From an uncultured Bacteroidales bacterium (lineage in GTDB: Bacteria > Bacteroidota > Bacteroidia > Bacteroidales > UBA932): 6,333 nucleotides of DNA. Shown one piece after another: positions 1 through 5,898 of the stretch. The stretch's first letter is position 1, and each line of letters begins with the position of its first letter. A model generated the notes under the pieces. That model made no database searches and had not been told where the DNA came from. It was given only the letters and a program-made list of their open reading frames with translations. The DNA is taken from contig CALADR010000413.1 of the NCBI GenBank assembly GCA_937890845.1, positions 1 to 6,333 on the forward strand. Direction: 5' to 3'. The translations under genes were made by a program, and so were the position numbers.

Positions 1-389
1 CTCCACCTCCTGGCGTTTATATGCTCAAGGCTGAAGTCACGAGTGACGGAATATCGTTTGTCGCTTCAGAAGAGAAATCATTCGAAGTCAAGCCCAGCCT
101 GGAGCCAAGGCCTGAATTTACTGTATCAGTAGGTAGAGTCCGGTGGGAATTTGAAGGCAAGGTAATTTATCTTTCAGCTGTTGTCTCAGGAGAAGTTGAC
201 CTTATTGACAAAAGTGAATTTTGGATAGAAGATGCCTATGGAGAAAAGATAAAGATCGATGCCGGAAGAGAGGGATCGGTGTTAAGTGCCTTTATTGCGG
301 GACTTATGCCAGGAACTTATAAAGCACGTGCCGTAGTGAGCGATGGTGTGGAGGAAAAGTATTCGGAAGCAATAACTATTGTGATTTAA
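1..389 (+). CDS. Partial (3' end): protein with tandem Ig/FN3-like beta repeats
   Basis: The reading frame is open to the left edge, with codons from position 3, so the 5' end of the gene is probably outside the window. The ATG at 21 is unlikely to be the start: it has no purine-rich leader, and the codons before it (PPPGVY) read as protein. The visible part holds the end of one beta-rich unit, with PPGVYMLKAEVTSDG followed by a SFEV strand. A second complete unit of about 90 residues ends with the matching MPGTYKARAVVSDG and an ITIVI strand. This is the pattern of tandem Ig-like or fibronectin III-like domains, in which a P-G-x-Y turn precedes the last strands. The protein ends right after the last strand, with no sorting domain or membrane anchor. 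The next gene starts 12 bp downstream, so the two are probably cotranscribed. No specific function can be given; a surface or adhesive role is only a guess. Confidence 0.7.
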   Translation, partial: PPPGVYMLKAEVTSDGISFVASEEKSFEVKPSLEPRPEFTVSVGRVRWEFEGKVIYLSAVVSGEVDLIDKSEFWIEDAYGEKIKIDAGREGSVLSAFIAGLMPGTYKARAVVSDGVEEKYSEAITIVI

Positions 390-401
390 GAAAAAAGAAA
401 A

Positions 402-968
402 ATGCAGATACCTGAAGTAAGTTACCTTCTTAGCGAGGTAGAGAAAAAATATGGTCGCAGGATAGCGACATCTACAGATTTTGAATCATTGTCTGTCACG
501 ATTGATATTATGACTGGGGAATTGTTGTCTTCATCTACTCTGAAAAGACTTTGGGGATATGTATCCGCCAATCCTACTCCTCGTACATCAACTCTTGACG
601 TGCTCTCACGGTATATAGGGCACAGGAGTTTCAAAGAGTTTTGCGAGGGACTGAAATCCTCGAATGTGTATGCATCGACATTCTTTTCTTCCAGAGTGCT
701 TGATATAGACAGTCTTAGGGTAGGACAGCATGTATGTTTGGGGTGGGATCCCAACAGGCTTGTAGAGATGGAATATCTCGGAAACCGTAACTTCAGAGTA
801 ACCTCATCTGCGAATTCGCAGCTTAAGGTTGACGATACTTTCGAACTTTTTGAAGTGATTCTGGGATATCCCCTTGTGATTTTGAAGATACTCAGAGATG
901 GTAAATATACAAATCCTTATATAGCGGGACGCCAGGGAGGACTGAACTATATGAAAATCCTTGAGTGA
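402..968 (+). CDS. Uncharacterised Bacteroidales protein with possible HTH N-terminus and beta-rich C-terminus
   Basis: This is a 188-residue protein with no signal peptide or membrane segment, so it is probably cytoplasmic. The ATG follows an A-rich leader (AAGAAAAAAGAAAA), typical of Bacteroidota translation starts. Residues 26-82 are helical, with STLKRLWGY at 45-53, then a Pro/Arg turn, TLDVLSRYIG at 64-73 and SFKEFCE at 76-82. This resembles a helix-turn-helix-like module seen in many hypothetical Bacteroidota proteins; DNA binding is inferred, not shown. Residues 105-188 are beta-rich: VGQHVCLGWDPNR at 107-119, a YLG turn at 125-127, NSQLKVDDTF at 138-147, and a glycine-rich end (AGRQGG). 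I recognise the overall pattern as a recurrent Bacteroidota family but know of no assigned function. It probably shares a transcript with the Ig-like gene upstream. It meets the kinase gene tail to tail only 4 bp away, so a regulatory link to the kinase is possible but unsupported. Confidence 0.8.
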   Translation: MQIPEVSYLLSEVEKKYGRRIATSTDFESLSVTIDIMTGELLSSSTLKRLWGYVSANPTPRTSTLDVLSRYIGHRSFKEFCEGLKSSNVYASTFFSSRVLDIDSLRVGQHVCLGWDPNRLVEMEYLGNRNFRVTSSANSQLKVDDTFELFEVILGYPLVILKILRDGKYTNPYIAGRQGGLNYMKILE

Positions 969-972
969 CCTT

Positions 973-2025
973 TTACAACTCCTTTATTGCGGATTTGAAC
1001 ATGGCTTCAATTGATTCGGCATCAACATTCATCTGTCCGGAAGGTCTGTAGTTGCTGTCTTCCTGTTTTATTGTGTCTGCCTGACTTTCCTTAATATGTG
1101 AGTTGTTATAAAATCCTGACGTGTCAGCCTGCTCTGAGGATGCGGGCATACTATTTATTTCGGATACAGGATTTACTCTGCTGTTGCTTTGTACTTCGCT
1201 CTTGCTGTCTGAGAAAGAAAGTATTATTGCAGCAATCATAAGTGTGACGATTGAAACTGTTGAATATGTGAACAGTATAGTGAATCGTCTTTTCCCTTCT
1301 GCCAATATCGCTCTTTTTACTTCCGCTGCGTTCTGAAACCGTTGGCGTCTGTCTCGTTTGAGACATTTGTCAGCGATATGGTTATAATATCCGGAAATCT
1401 CTCTGATGATTACTCCGAGTGACCATATGTCGCTTCTTCCGTCAATATTTTCTCCTGCAAGCAGTTCCGGTGATGCATAGATACGTGTTCCGGCCGGTGC
1501 CTTGTAGGAACTGTATGAGTCTGCGTCCGAAAGACCGAAGTCAATTATTTTGGCATTGAATCCGTTGTATGTGACTAGGATATTTTCAGGCTTTAGGTCT
1601 CTGTGGATTACCTGTTTTTTGTGCATGTAGTCCAGACCGTCGCATATCTCGCAAAGCAGTTTTCTGGCTTTTTCACGTGGAAGTCTCCCGCTTGACAGCA
1701 ATGATTCAAGGCTGCATCCGTCAATCCATTCCATTACTATGCAGTTTCCTATTTCCGGAAGGAAGACCAGGGCATAATATTGGCATATTGCAGTATGTGT
1801 CAGTTTGAATCCGATGTCAAAGTCTTTCTTCAGAAGATCTTCATAGAAGATGTTGCCTCTGAATTCCGGTTTCAGTGCCTTATATACGAAAAAGCGTCCG
1901 TTTTTGTTTGCGCGATACAGAATATTGAATCCGGCCTTGGAGTCATAGATTACTTCAAGGCCGATGGACTGATCGGGAAACTCCGCATCATTGAATGTCT
2001 GAAAGAAGCCGGATGGTCCAAACAT
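973..2025 (-). CDS. Membrane-anchored Hanks-type Ser/Thr protein kinase
   Basis: A predicted Ser/Thr kinase of 350 residues. Catalytic features are the adenine-pocket Lys49 (VYKAL), the hinge region VMEWIDG at 97-103, the catalytic loop HRDLKPEN at 141-148 with Asp143 and Lys145, the metal-binding DFG at 162-164, the activation-loop GT at 179-180, and SPE at 185-187 in place of APE. DIWSLG at 199-204 is the subdomain IX motif. The Gly-rich loop near residues 28-38 is degenerate. The section from residue 205 to the final conserved Arg (229) is very short, so most of subdomain X is missing. A basic stretch (KRR) precedes one membrane helix at about 249-271. The last 79 residues are Ser/Asn/Glu-rich with no recognisable domain and would be outside the cytoplasm. 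The ATG at 2025 is chosen because a well-formed promoter lies just upstream. A longer frame from a TTG at 2070 would start inside that promoter. The gene is divergent from the barrel-protein gene. Confidence 0.9.
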   Translation of the reverse strand: MFGPSGFFQTFNDAEFPDQSIGLEVIYDSKAGFNILYRANKNGRFFVYKALKPEFRGNIFYEDLLKKDFDIGFKLTHTAICQYYALVFLPEIGNCIVMEWIDGCSLESLLSSGRLPREKARKLLCEICDGLDYMHKKQVIHRDLKPENILVTYNGFNAKIIDFGLSDADSYSSYKAPAGTRIYASPELLAGENIDGRSDIWSLGVIIREISGYYNHIADKCLKRDRRQRFQNAAEVKRAILAEGKRRFTILFTYSTVSIVTLMIAAIILSFSDSKSEVQSNSRVNPVSEINSMPASSEQADTSGFYNNSHIKESQADTIKQEDSNYRPSGQMNVDAESIEAMFKSAIKEL

Positions 2026-2045
2026 AATGCATAAATAATAAGAGG

Positions 2046-2078
2046 CAAACTTACGCTCTGTAAGTTCCAACTCCCAAA
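2046..2078 (-). promoter_or_regulatory. Bacteroidota-type promoter for the kinase gene
   Basis: On the minus strand, TTTG at 2078-2075 is followed by a 21-bp spacer and TAAGTTTG at 2053-2046. This matches the Bacteroides primary sigma pattern TTTG-N19-21-TAnnTTTG exactly. Transcription would start near 2040, giving a short leader of roughly 15 nt before the ATG at 2025. The promoter overlaps a 19-bp palindrome, which suggests control by a DNA-binding protein. Confidence 0.75.
2048..2066. promoter_or_regulatory. 19-bp palindrome (candidate operator) over the kinase promoter
   Basis: AACTTAC, five bases, then GTAAGTT form a perfect 7-bp inverted repeat. The left arm covers most of the kinase -7 box and the right arm lies in the -33/-7 spacer. 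The site is upstream of the predicted transcription start, so it would act as a DNA operator rather than an RNA hairpin. A dimeric repressor bound here would block the promoter. The regulator is unknown. Confidence 0.5.
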
Positions 2079-2118
2079 AGTAGTAAAAATCTTACAATAT
2101 TTCCGTAATTTTACAATG

Positions 2119-2136
2119 TTTTTTTGTGGGGGGGGG
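2119..2136. repeat. T7-GT-G9 homopolymer tract between the divergent promoters
   Basis: Seven T (2119-2125), then GT, then nine G (2128-2136) lie midway between the two -33 boxes, about 41 bp from the kinase one and 55 bp from the plus-strand one. A G9 run is striking in this AT-rich spacer. Such tracts can change length by slipped-strand mispairing. Here that would alter spacing in the control region and not a reading frame. Confidence 0.6.
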
Positions 2137-2190
2137 AATGTATTGACTATCAGTTGTATATATTATTATATTCTTGCGTTTTATCCAATA

Positions 2191-2223
2191 TTTGTTGTAC
2201 TTGAATGATTTTTCTTAAATTTG
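2191..2223 (+). promoter_or_regulatory. Bacteroidota-type promoter for the barrel-protein gene
   Basis: TTTG at 2191-2194, a 21-bp spacer and TAAATTTG at 2216-2223 give an exact match to TTTG-N19-21-TAnnTTTG. The predicted transcription start is near 2228-2230. That falls at or next to the ATG at 2229, so the message would be leaderless or nearly so. It also puts the in-frame ATG at 2205 inside the promoter, which rules it out if this promoter is real. The region is AT-rich, so a chance match is possible. Confidence 0.6.
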
Positions 2224-2228
2224 TCTCT

Positions 2229-3197
2229 ATGTTTTGTGTCGTAAGATATATATATTGCAGCCTAGCTGTGTTGTTTCTGTCATTGGATATGTATTGTCAG
2301 GAGTGCAGACCTGTTAATGATGAAAATGACTCTAAGTTGGACTATTATGAACTGATTTGCGGCAAGTGCTTGTCTATGAAGGATGTAGTCTTGTCAGGAG
2401 GTACTGTCAGCCGCCATGAGGCTTCCGGCCTTATACGTGAATTCCTGTCTTTAAACAAGGAAATAAAGGCAGTAATGGAATCTTTGACGGAATCACAGAA
2501 AATAAGGTTTGAAAGGATAAGTCTTTGGTTTTCTTCAGGGAAAAGACCGTCCGCTCTGGATGACAGCCTTGAACTGGAGAAATTACCCGGACTTTATCTG
2601 CCAGGGCATGCAGAGGCTCTTTATTCAGGAAGTGACAGTCTTTTCTGTAATTTGTGTGATCGGGACAGATACAGAGATGATATCTTACATGCAGCATCGG
2701 ATGCCGGAGTGTTGGGCAGTAAACTGAAATACAGGGACTTGAAGTTTCTTGCTACTGTCACTTGTACATTACCTTTGACATATGGTTTGCGTATAGGAGG
2801 GTTGAAAGGTAAATTCGGAGGATATATTGCCGGAAAGACAGATTTCAGGTCTGTAAGCAGTAAATATAGTTGCACAAGTGACGGCAAACTTGATAATGGA
2901 ATGCCTTTTTGGGGCAACGGAGAAATAAACAAAGGAAGGATGTCTGTTTCTGCGGGATTGTTGTTTAAGGCTGTGAGATGGCTTGATATATATGCAGGAT
3001 TAGGTTACGGCTATAAGAAGGAAGCATGGCAGGATATCGACGGAAACTGGGCTTCAGTATCGGATCTTACCTGTAAGGGTATTGCTGCAGAGGCCGGAGT
3101 GATTGCATCTGTGCGGAGGTTTTCTGTATCATTAGGAGTATCGACTGTCGCTTTCCATACTGCCGGATTTGAAGTAGGGCTTGGTATTAATTTTTAA
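2229..3197 (+). CDS. Secreted protein with C-terminal outer-membrane beta-barrel-like domain
   Basis: A 322-residue protein when started at the ATG at 2229. An in-frame ATG at 2205 adds eight residues but lies inside the predicted promoter. Residues 1-24 look like a signal peptide: an Arg at position 6, a hydrophobic core at 11-19, and a likely cut near residues 22-24. There is no good lipobox. Residues 33-105 are helical and charged, possibly a coiled coil, ending in RISLWFSSGKRPS. From about residue 172 to the end, alternating hydrophobic strands with many Gly and aromatic residues (GGYIAGKTDF, YAGLGYGY, GLGINF) look like an outer-membrane barrel, and the last residue is Phe, as in many outer-membrane proteins. 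I recognise the helical-plus-barrel pattern as a Bacteroidota family of unknown function. Three CxxC pairs are present at 23-26, 44-47 and 140-143. It is divergent from the kinase gene and 13 bp before the PurL-like gene. A role as a signalling partner of the kinase is inferred from position only. Confidence 0.75.
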   Translation: MFCVVRYIYCSLAVLFLSLDMYCQECRPVNDENDSKLDYYELICGKCLSMKDVVLSGGTVSRHEASGLIREFLSLNKEIKAVMESLTESQKIRFERISLWFSSGKRPSALDDSLELEKLPGLYLPGHAEALYSGSDSLFCNLCDRDRYRDDILHAASDAGVLGSKLKYRDLKFLATVTCTLPLTYGLRIGGLKGKFGGYIAGKTDFRSVSSKYSCTSDGKLDNGMPFWGNGEINKGRMSVSAGLLFKAVRWLDIYAGLGYGYKKEAWQDIDGNWASVSDLTCKGIAAEAGVIASVRRFSVSLGVSTVAFHTAGFEVGLGINF

Positions 3198-3210
3198 ACA
3201 GCTTCCAGTT

Positions 3211-4392
3211 ATGACGAATGGTTCTTCAGTTTTTAATGCAGAATATATTATAGATGGTGTGAGGCAGGAACTGGCTCCAGCCCAGATACTGGTAGAATGC
3301 CTTGCGGACGGATATGTATTGCCGGAAGAGCAAACGGAGATTGTCCAGATTGTTGATGAACCTGCTAATCCGGATACAGGTACTTTTCATTATGACCAGA
3401 CAGGTTGTAAGGAATATTTGGCTGCCGTGAGACAGTCTGTGGCTTTTTCTCAGAGAGAGGTGCCGGCGGCTTACTCAGGATCATTTACCCGTCTTATGAT
3501 AGCTAAATGTCTGATTGATAATATTTGGGCAAATGGGCATTTTTCTTTGAATGAAATTACTGTTGATCTGGAGTGGAACTGGAATTGTGAGCCTGTGGGT
3601 AATATGGCAGCATTTTATTTTTCAGTTGAAGCGGCAGGACAATATCTTTATGACCTTGGTGTAAGAATCAGGAAATGTATCCTGTACCAGTCAGAATGCG
3701 GAAACAGGTTTTCGGTCTGCAGTCCGGAGGCATGGCACGAGACTTTGGAAGAAAGTGTTTCGCCTGAAGATGCTGCAGTCGGATTCCGAACGGATTCAGA
3801 AATGACAGGTGTCTTGCCTTCTATTGAAAAGATATTTGGGCGTATGTGCGGAGATTCCATCGTTCCAGAGAGTAAGACATGGATTCTGTATATTCCGTTT
3901 GATACTTGTACATACAGACTCGGAGGGTCGCTTCTTACAGAAATATTCGGGGAAAATGGTGATGCCGCTCCGGAGGTCAGGGATCCTGACTACTTTATTG
4001 ACTGTTACGAGGTAGTGCGGGAACTGGTAGAGGATGGAGTTATTTTAAGCGGAGTTACAGTAGCAGGTGGAGGACTTATGGCCGCTTCTGACAATTTTTG
4101 CAGCAAAACGGGATGTGAAATCAATGTCAGCGGCATAGAGTCTGCATATTCAGAGAAAGATAAAGTAAGGATATTGTTCTCGGAAGTGCCGGGTGTCCTG
4201 GTCCAGATCCGTGACAGTGATTATGACTATGTGGATTCCCAGCTCCTTCTTCAAGATGTGGCGTATTATCCTGTAGGACAGCCAGATCTGGCAGGAAGGC
4301 CCGGGGTCAGGATTTCGGAAGACCGGAGACCTGATGTATTGTCTATTTTATCAGCCCTGCTTCAGGAACAACAGTCTGAGGGTGAAGACTGA
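3211..4392 (+). CDS. Orphan PurL-like protein (second-half AIRS fold, probably non-catalytic)
   Basis: A 393-residue protein; the ATG at 3211 is preferred over a TTG at 3181 that overlaps the previous gene. The region from about residue 91 to 360 follows the second half of large, E. coli-type phosphoribosylformylglycinamidine synthase (PurL). Segments in the same order are FTRLMIAKCLIDNI at 92-105, NEITVDLEWNW at 114-124, NMAAFYFSVEAAGQYLYDLG at 131-150, YRLGGSLL at 235-242, PEVRDPD just after, GGGL at 286-289, and LFSEVPGVLVQI from 322. Where PurL has VGKDSMSM after the LGL segment, this protein has RIRKCILYQ, so that motif is lost. The amidotransferase domain and the first AIRS half are absent. 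It is therefore unlikely to make FGAM alone; a nucleotide-binding, regulatory or scaffold role is possible. Residues 1-90 are distinct and unassigned, and the acidic tail ends in EGED. It is probably cotranscribed with the barrel gene and possibly with the PhoH gene. Confidence 0.75.
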   Translation: MTNGSSVFNAEYIIDGVRQELAPAQILVECLADGYVLPEEQTEIVQIVDEPANPDTGTFHYDQTGCKEYLAAVRQSVAFSQREVPAAYSGSFTRLMIAKCLIDNIWANGHFSLNEITVDLEWNWNCEPVGNMAAFYFSVEAAGQYLYDLGVRIRKCILYQSECGNRFSVCSPEAWHETLEESVSPEDAAVGFRTDSEMTGVLPSIEKIFGRMCGDSIVPESKTWILYIPFDTCTYRLGGSLLTEIFGENGDAAPEVRDPDYFIDCYEVVRELVEDGVILSGVTVAGGGLMAASDNFCSKTGCEINVSGIESAYSEKDKVRILFSEVPGVLVQIRDSDYDYVDSQLLLQDVAYYPVGQPDLAGRPGVRISEDRRPDVLSILSALLQEQQSEGED

Positions 4393-4438
4393 CAGTCGCA
4401 GGGTACATATTTGAAACTACATTTTAATAACGCAAAAT

Positions 4439-5821
4439 ATGGCACAATACGCTAATATTCCGGAAAAGGGACAGAAAAGCAAGCTGCCCAAGATATTTGT
4501 CCTTGATACAAATATTATATTGCATGACTACAAGGCCATAAGGCACTTTCAGGAGAATGATATAGTGATTCCTGTGGCTGTCCTTGAGGAGCTGGACAAA
4601 TTCAAAAAGGGTAATGATGCGCTCAGTTTCAATGCCAGAGGATTCATGAGAGAGATTGACAAACTGTCTGACCGCAGGATGTTCGGTAAAGAGGGAGTCC
4701 CGATAGGAAAAAATCTCGGAAATCTCAAAGTTGAACTTTTTCATCCGTTTCCGGACAATTTGAAAGATTGTTTTCAGGATGATACCCAGGATCACAGAAT
4801 TCTGGCTACTGCTATGTGGGTAAAATCCCAGCATCCTGACAGGTTTGTAGCTTTAGTCACCAAAGATGTGAATCTAAGAATGAAGGCAAAGGCTGTCGGT
4901 ATGGAGGCTCAGGATTATCTCACTGACAGAATAGAAGAGTCCAAGGTGGAATATACCAAAAATGAAGTCATAATAAAGGAAGATCTTTCACAGGATAAAA
5001 TCCAGAGTCTTGCATACGGGCAAGGCGGACTTGACTATAAAGATGTATCGGATGAAAAACCTAAACCGAACCAGCTTTACAAGTTCAGATGGCAGAAAGG
5101 TGACACTTCTTACACTTCCTGCGCAAGATATGACGAGCCTTCAAAGAAAATCATTCTGGTCAAGGATAAGTATGCATACGGTATTTCCCCGAGAAATGAC
5201 GAGCAGAAATTTGCTATGGATGCCTGTCTCAATCCTTCGATAAAACTTGTATCCCTTACCGGTGGCGCAGGAACAGGAAAGACTTTGATCGCTTTGGCCT
5301 CCGCTCTGGAGCAGGAAAGGGATTATGACCAGATTATTCTCACCAGACCTACTGTCATACTCGGAAATCAGGATATAGGATTTCTTCCAGGAGACCAGAA
5401 AAGTAAGATGGGGCCGTTTGTCCAGCCTCTTCTGGACAATCTGAATGTCATCAGGAACTGTTTCAAGCCAGGAAGCAGGCAGGCGACCAAGATTGACGCC
5501 ATGATCAAGGATGAAAAACTGCTGATATCACCTTTGGCCTATATCAGGGGCAGAAGTCTCGGAAAAGTATATTTTATAATTGATGAGGCCCAGAACCTGA
5601 CTCCGCATGAAATCAAGACTATAATTCCCCGTGCAGGAGAGGGAACCAAGATAGTGTTTACAGGTGATATTTTCCAGATTGACCAGCCGTATCTTGACAT
5701 TTATTCCAATGGTCTGACTCACTTGGGAGAAAAGATGTCAGGTCAGAAACTTTTCGAGCATGTCAATCTGAGAAAAGGAGAAAGAAGTGAACTTTCAGAT
5801 ATTGCAAGCAAATTGTTGTAA
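4439..5821 (+). CDS. PIN-PhoH protein: PIN-type ribonuclease domain fused to PhoH ATPase
   Basis: A 460-residue protein of the PhoH2/YlaK type, a predicted cytoplasmic RNA-acting nuclease and helicase-like ATPase. The N-terminal PIN domain (about 18-160) has the expected acidic residues: Asp23 in VLDTN, Glu50/Glu51 in LEELDKF, the DDTQD cluster at 114-118, and Asp143 in TKDVN. A linker of about 80 residues follows. The PhoH ATPase domain (about 250-460) has Walker A GGAGTGKT at 275-282, an LTRP motif, and Walker B with FIIDEAQN at 379-386, then a FTGDIFQID segment. Both domains look intact and full length. Family members act in RNA processing or decay, and some pair with antitoxin-like genes; no such partner is visible here. 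The ATG follows an A-rich leader, 46 bp after the PurL-like gene. An imperfect -7 box (CATATTTG at 4406-4413) has no matching -33 box, so cotranscription with the upstream gene is as likely as a separate promoter. Confidence 0.93.
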   Translation: MAQYANIPEKGQKSKLPKIFVLDTNIILHDYKAIRHFQENDIVIPVAVLEELDKFKKGNDALSFNARGFMREIDKLSDRRMFGKEGVPIGKNLGNLKVELFHPFPDNLKDCFQDDTQDHRILATAMWVKSQHPDRFVALVTKDVNLRMKAKAVGMEAQDYLTDRIEESKVEYTKNEVIIKEDLSQDKIQSLAYGQGGLDYKDVSDEKPKPNQLYKFRWQKGDTSYTSCARYDEPSKKIILVKDKYAYGISPRNDEQKFAMDACLNPSIKLVSLTGGAGTGKTLIALASALEQERDYDQIILTRPTVILGNQDIGFLPGDQKSKMGPFVQPLLDNLNVIRNCFKPGSRQATKIDAMIKDEKLLISPLAYIRGRSLGKVYFIIDEAQNLTPHEIKTIIPRAGEGTKIVFTGDIFQIDQPYLDIYSNGLTHLGEKMSGQKLFEHVNLRKGERSELSDIASKLL

Positions 5822-5858
5822 TATTACACCTGAAATGTGAAAAAATATTAGTAAATTC

Positions 5859-5883
5859 GCGCCGATTGCTTATCAACCGGCGT
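5859..5883 (+). other. Imperfect hairpin upstream of ppdK
   Basis: CGCCG at 5860-5864 pairs with CGGCG at 5878-5882, followed after one A/C mismatch by TTG with CAA, closing on a five-base loop (CTTAT). A G-T wobble extends the base. It has no T run of its own. Its right arm is also the left arm of the next hairpin, so the two cannot form together. Confidence 0.4.
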
Positions 5884-5898
5884 GGATTTGCCGTTTTT
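5878..5898 (+). terminator. Candidate weak intrinsic terminator after the PhoH gene
   Basis: CGGC at 5878-5881 pairs with GCCG at 5890-5893, with a possible G-T wobble inside, and five T follow at 5894-5898. The four-pair stem is short, so this is a weak candidate. It lies 57 bp past the PhoH stop codon and could end that transcript. It shares its left arm with the larger hairpin just upstream. Confidence 0.4.

Noticed and set aside
422..754. Minus-strand open frame of 110 codons
   Set aside because: It lies fully inside the 402-968 gene on the other strand and its product has no recognisable family pattern.
1121..1366. Two open frames of 71 codons inside the kinase gene, one on each strand
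   Set aside because: They are shadows of the low-complexity membrane and tail region of the kinase; no leader or family features.
1780..2034. Plus-strand open frame of 84 codons opposite the kinase N-terminus
   Set aside because: It is antisense to conserved kinase sequence and has no promoter or family pattern.
2026..2070. N-terminal extension of the kinase from a TTG at 2070
   Set aside because: It needs a weak TTG start and covers the exact-match promoter; the ATG at 2025 is better placed.
2431..2932. Minus-strand open frames opposite the barrel-protein gene
   Set aside because: Both are antisense to a coherent secreted protein and show no domain.
4406..4413. CATATTTG as a promoter -7 box for the PhoH gene
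   Set aside because: One mismatch in the TA pair and no TTTG about 21 bp upstream; too weak to list as a promoter.
4424..4834. Minus-strand open frame of 136 codons opposite the PIN domain
   Set aside because: It is antisense to the clearly conserved PIN domain; a chance frame.
4439..5821. Toxin-antitoxin (PhoAT-like) locus
   Set aside because: The PIN-PhoH protein is present but no small antitoxin-type gene lies just upstream; the neighbour is a 393-residue PurL-like protein.
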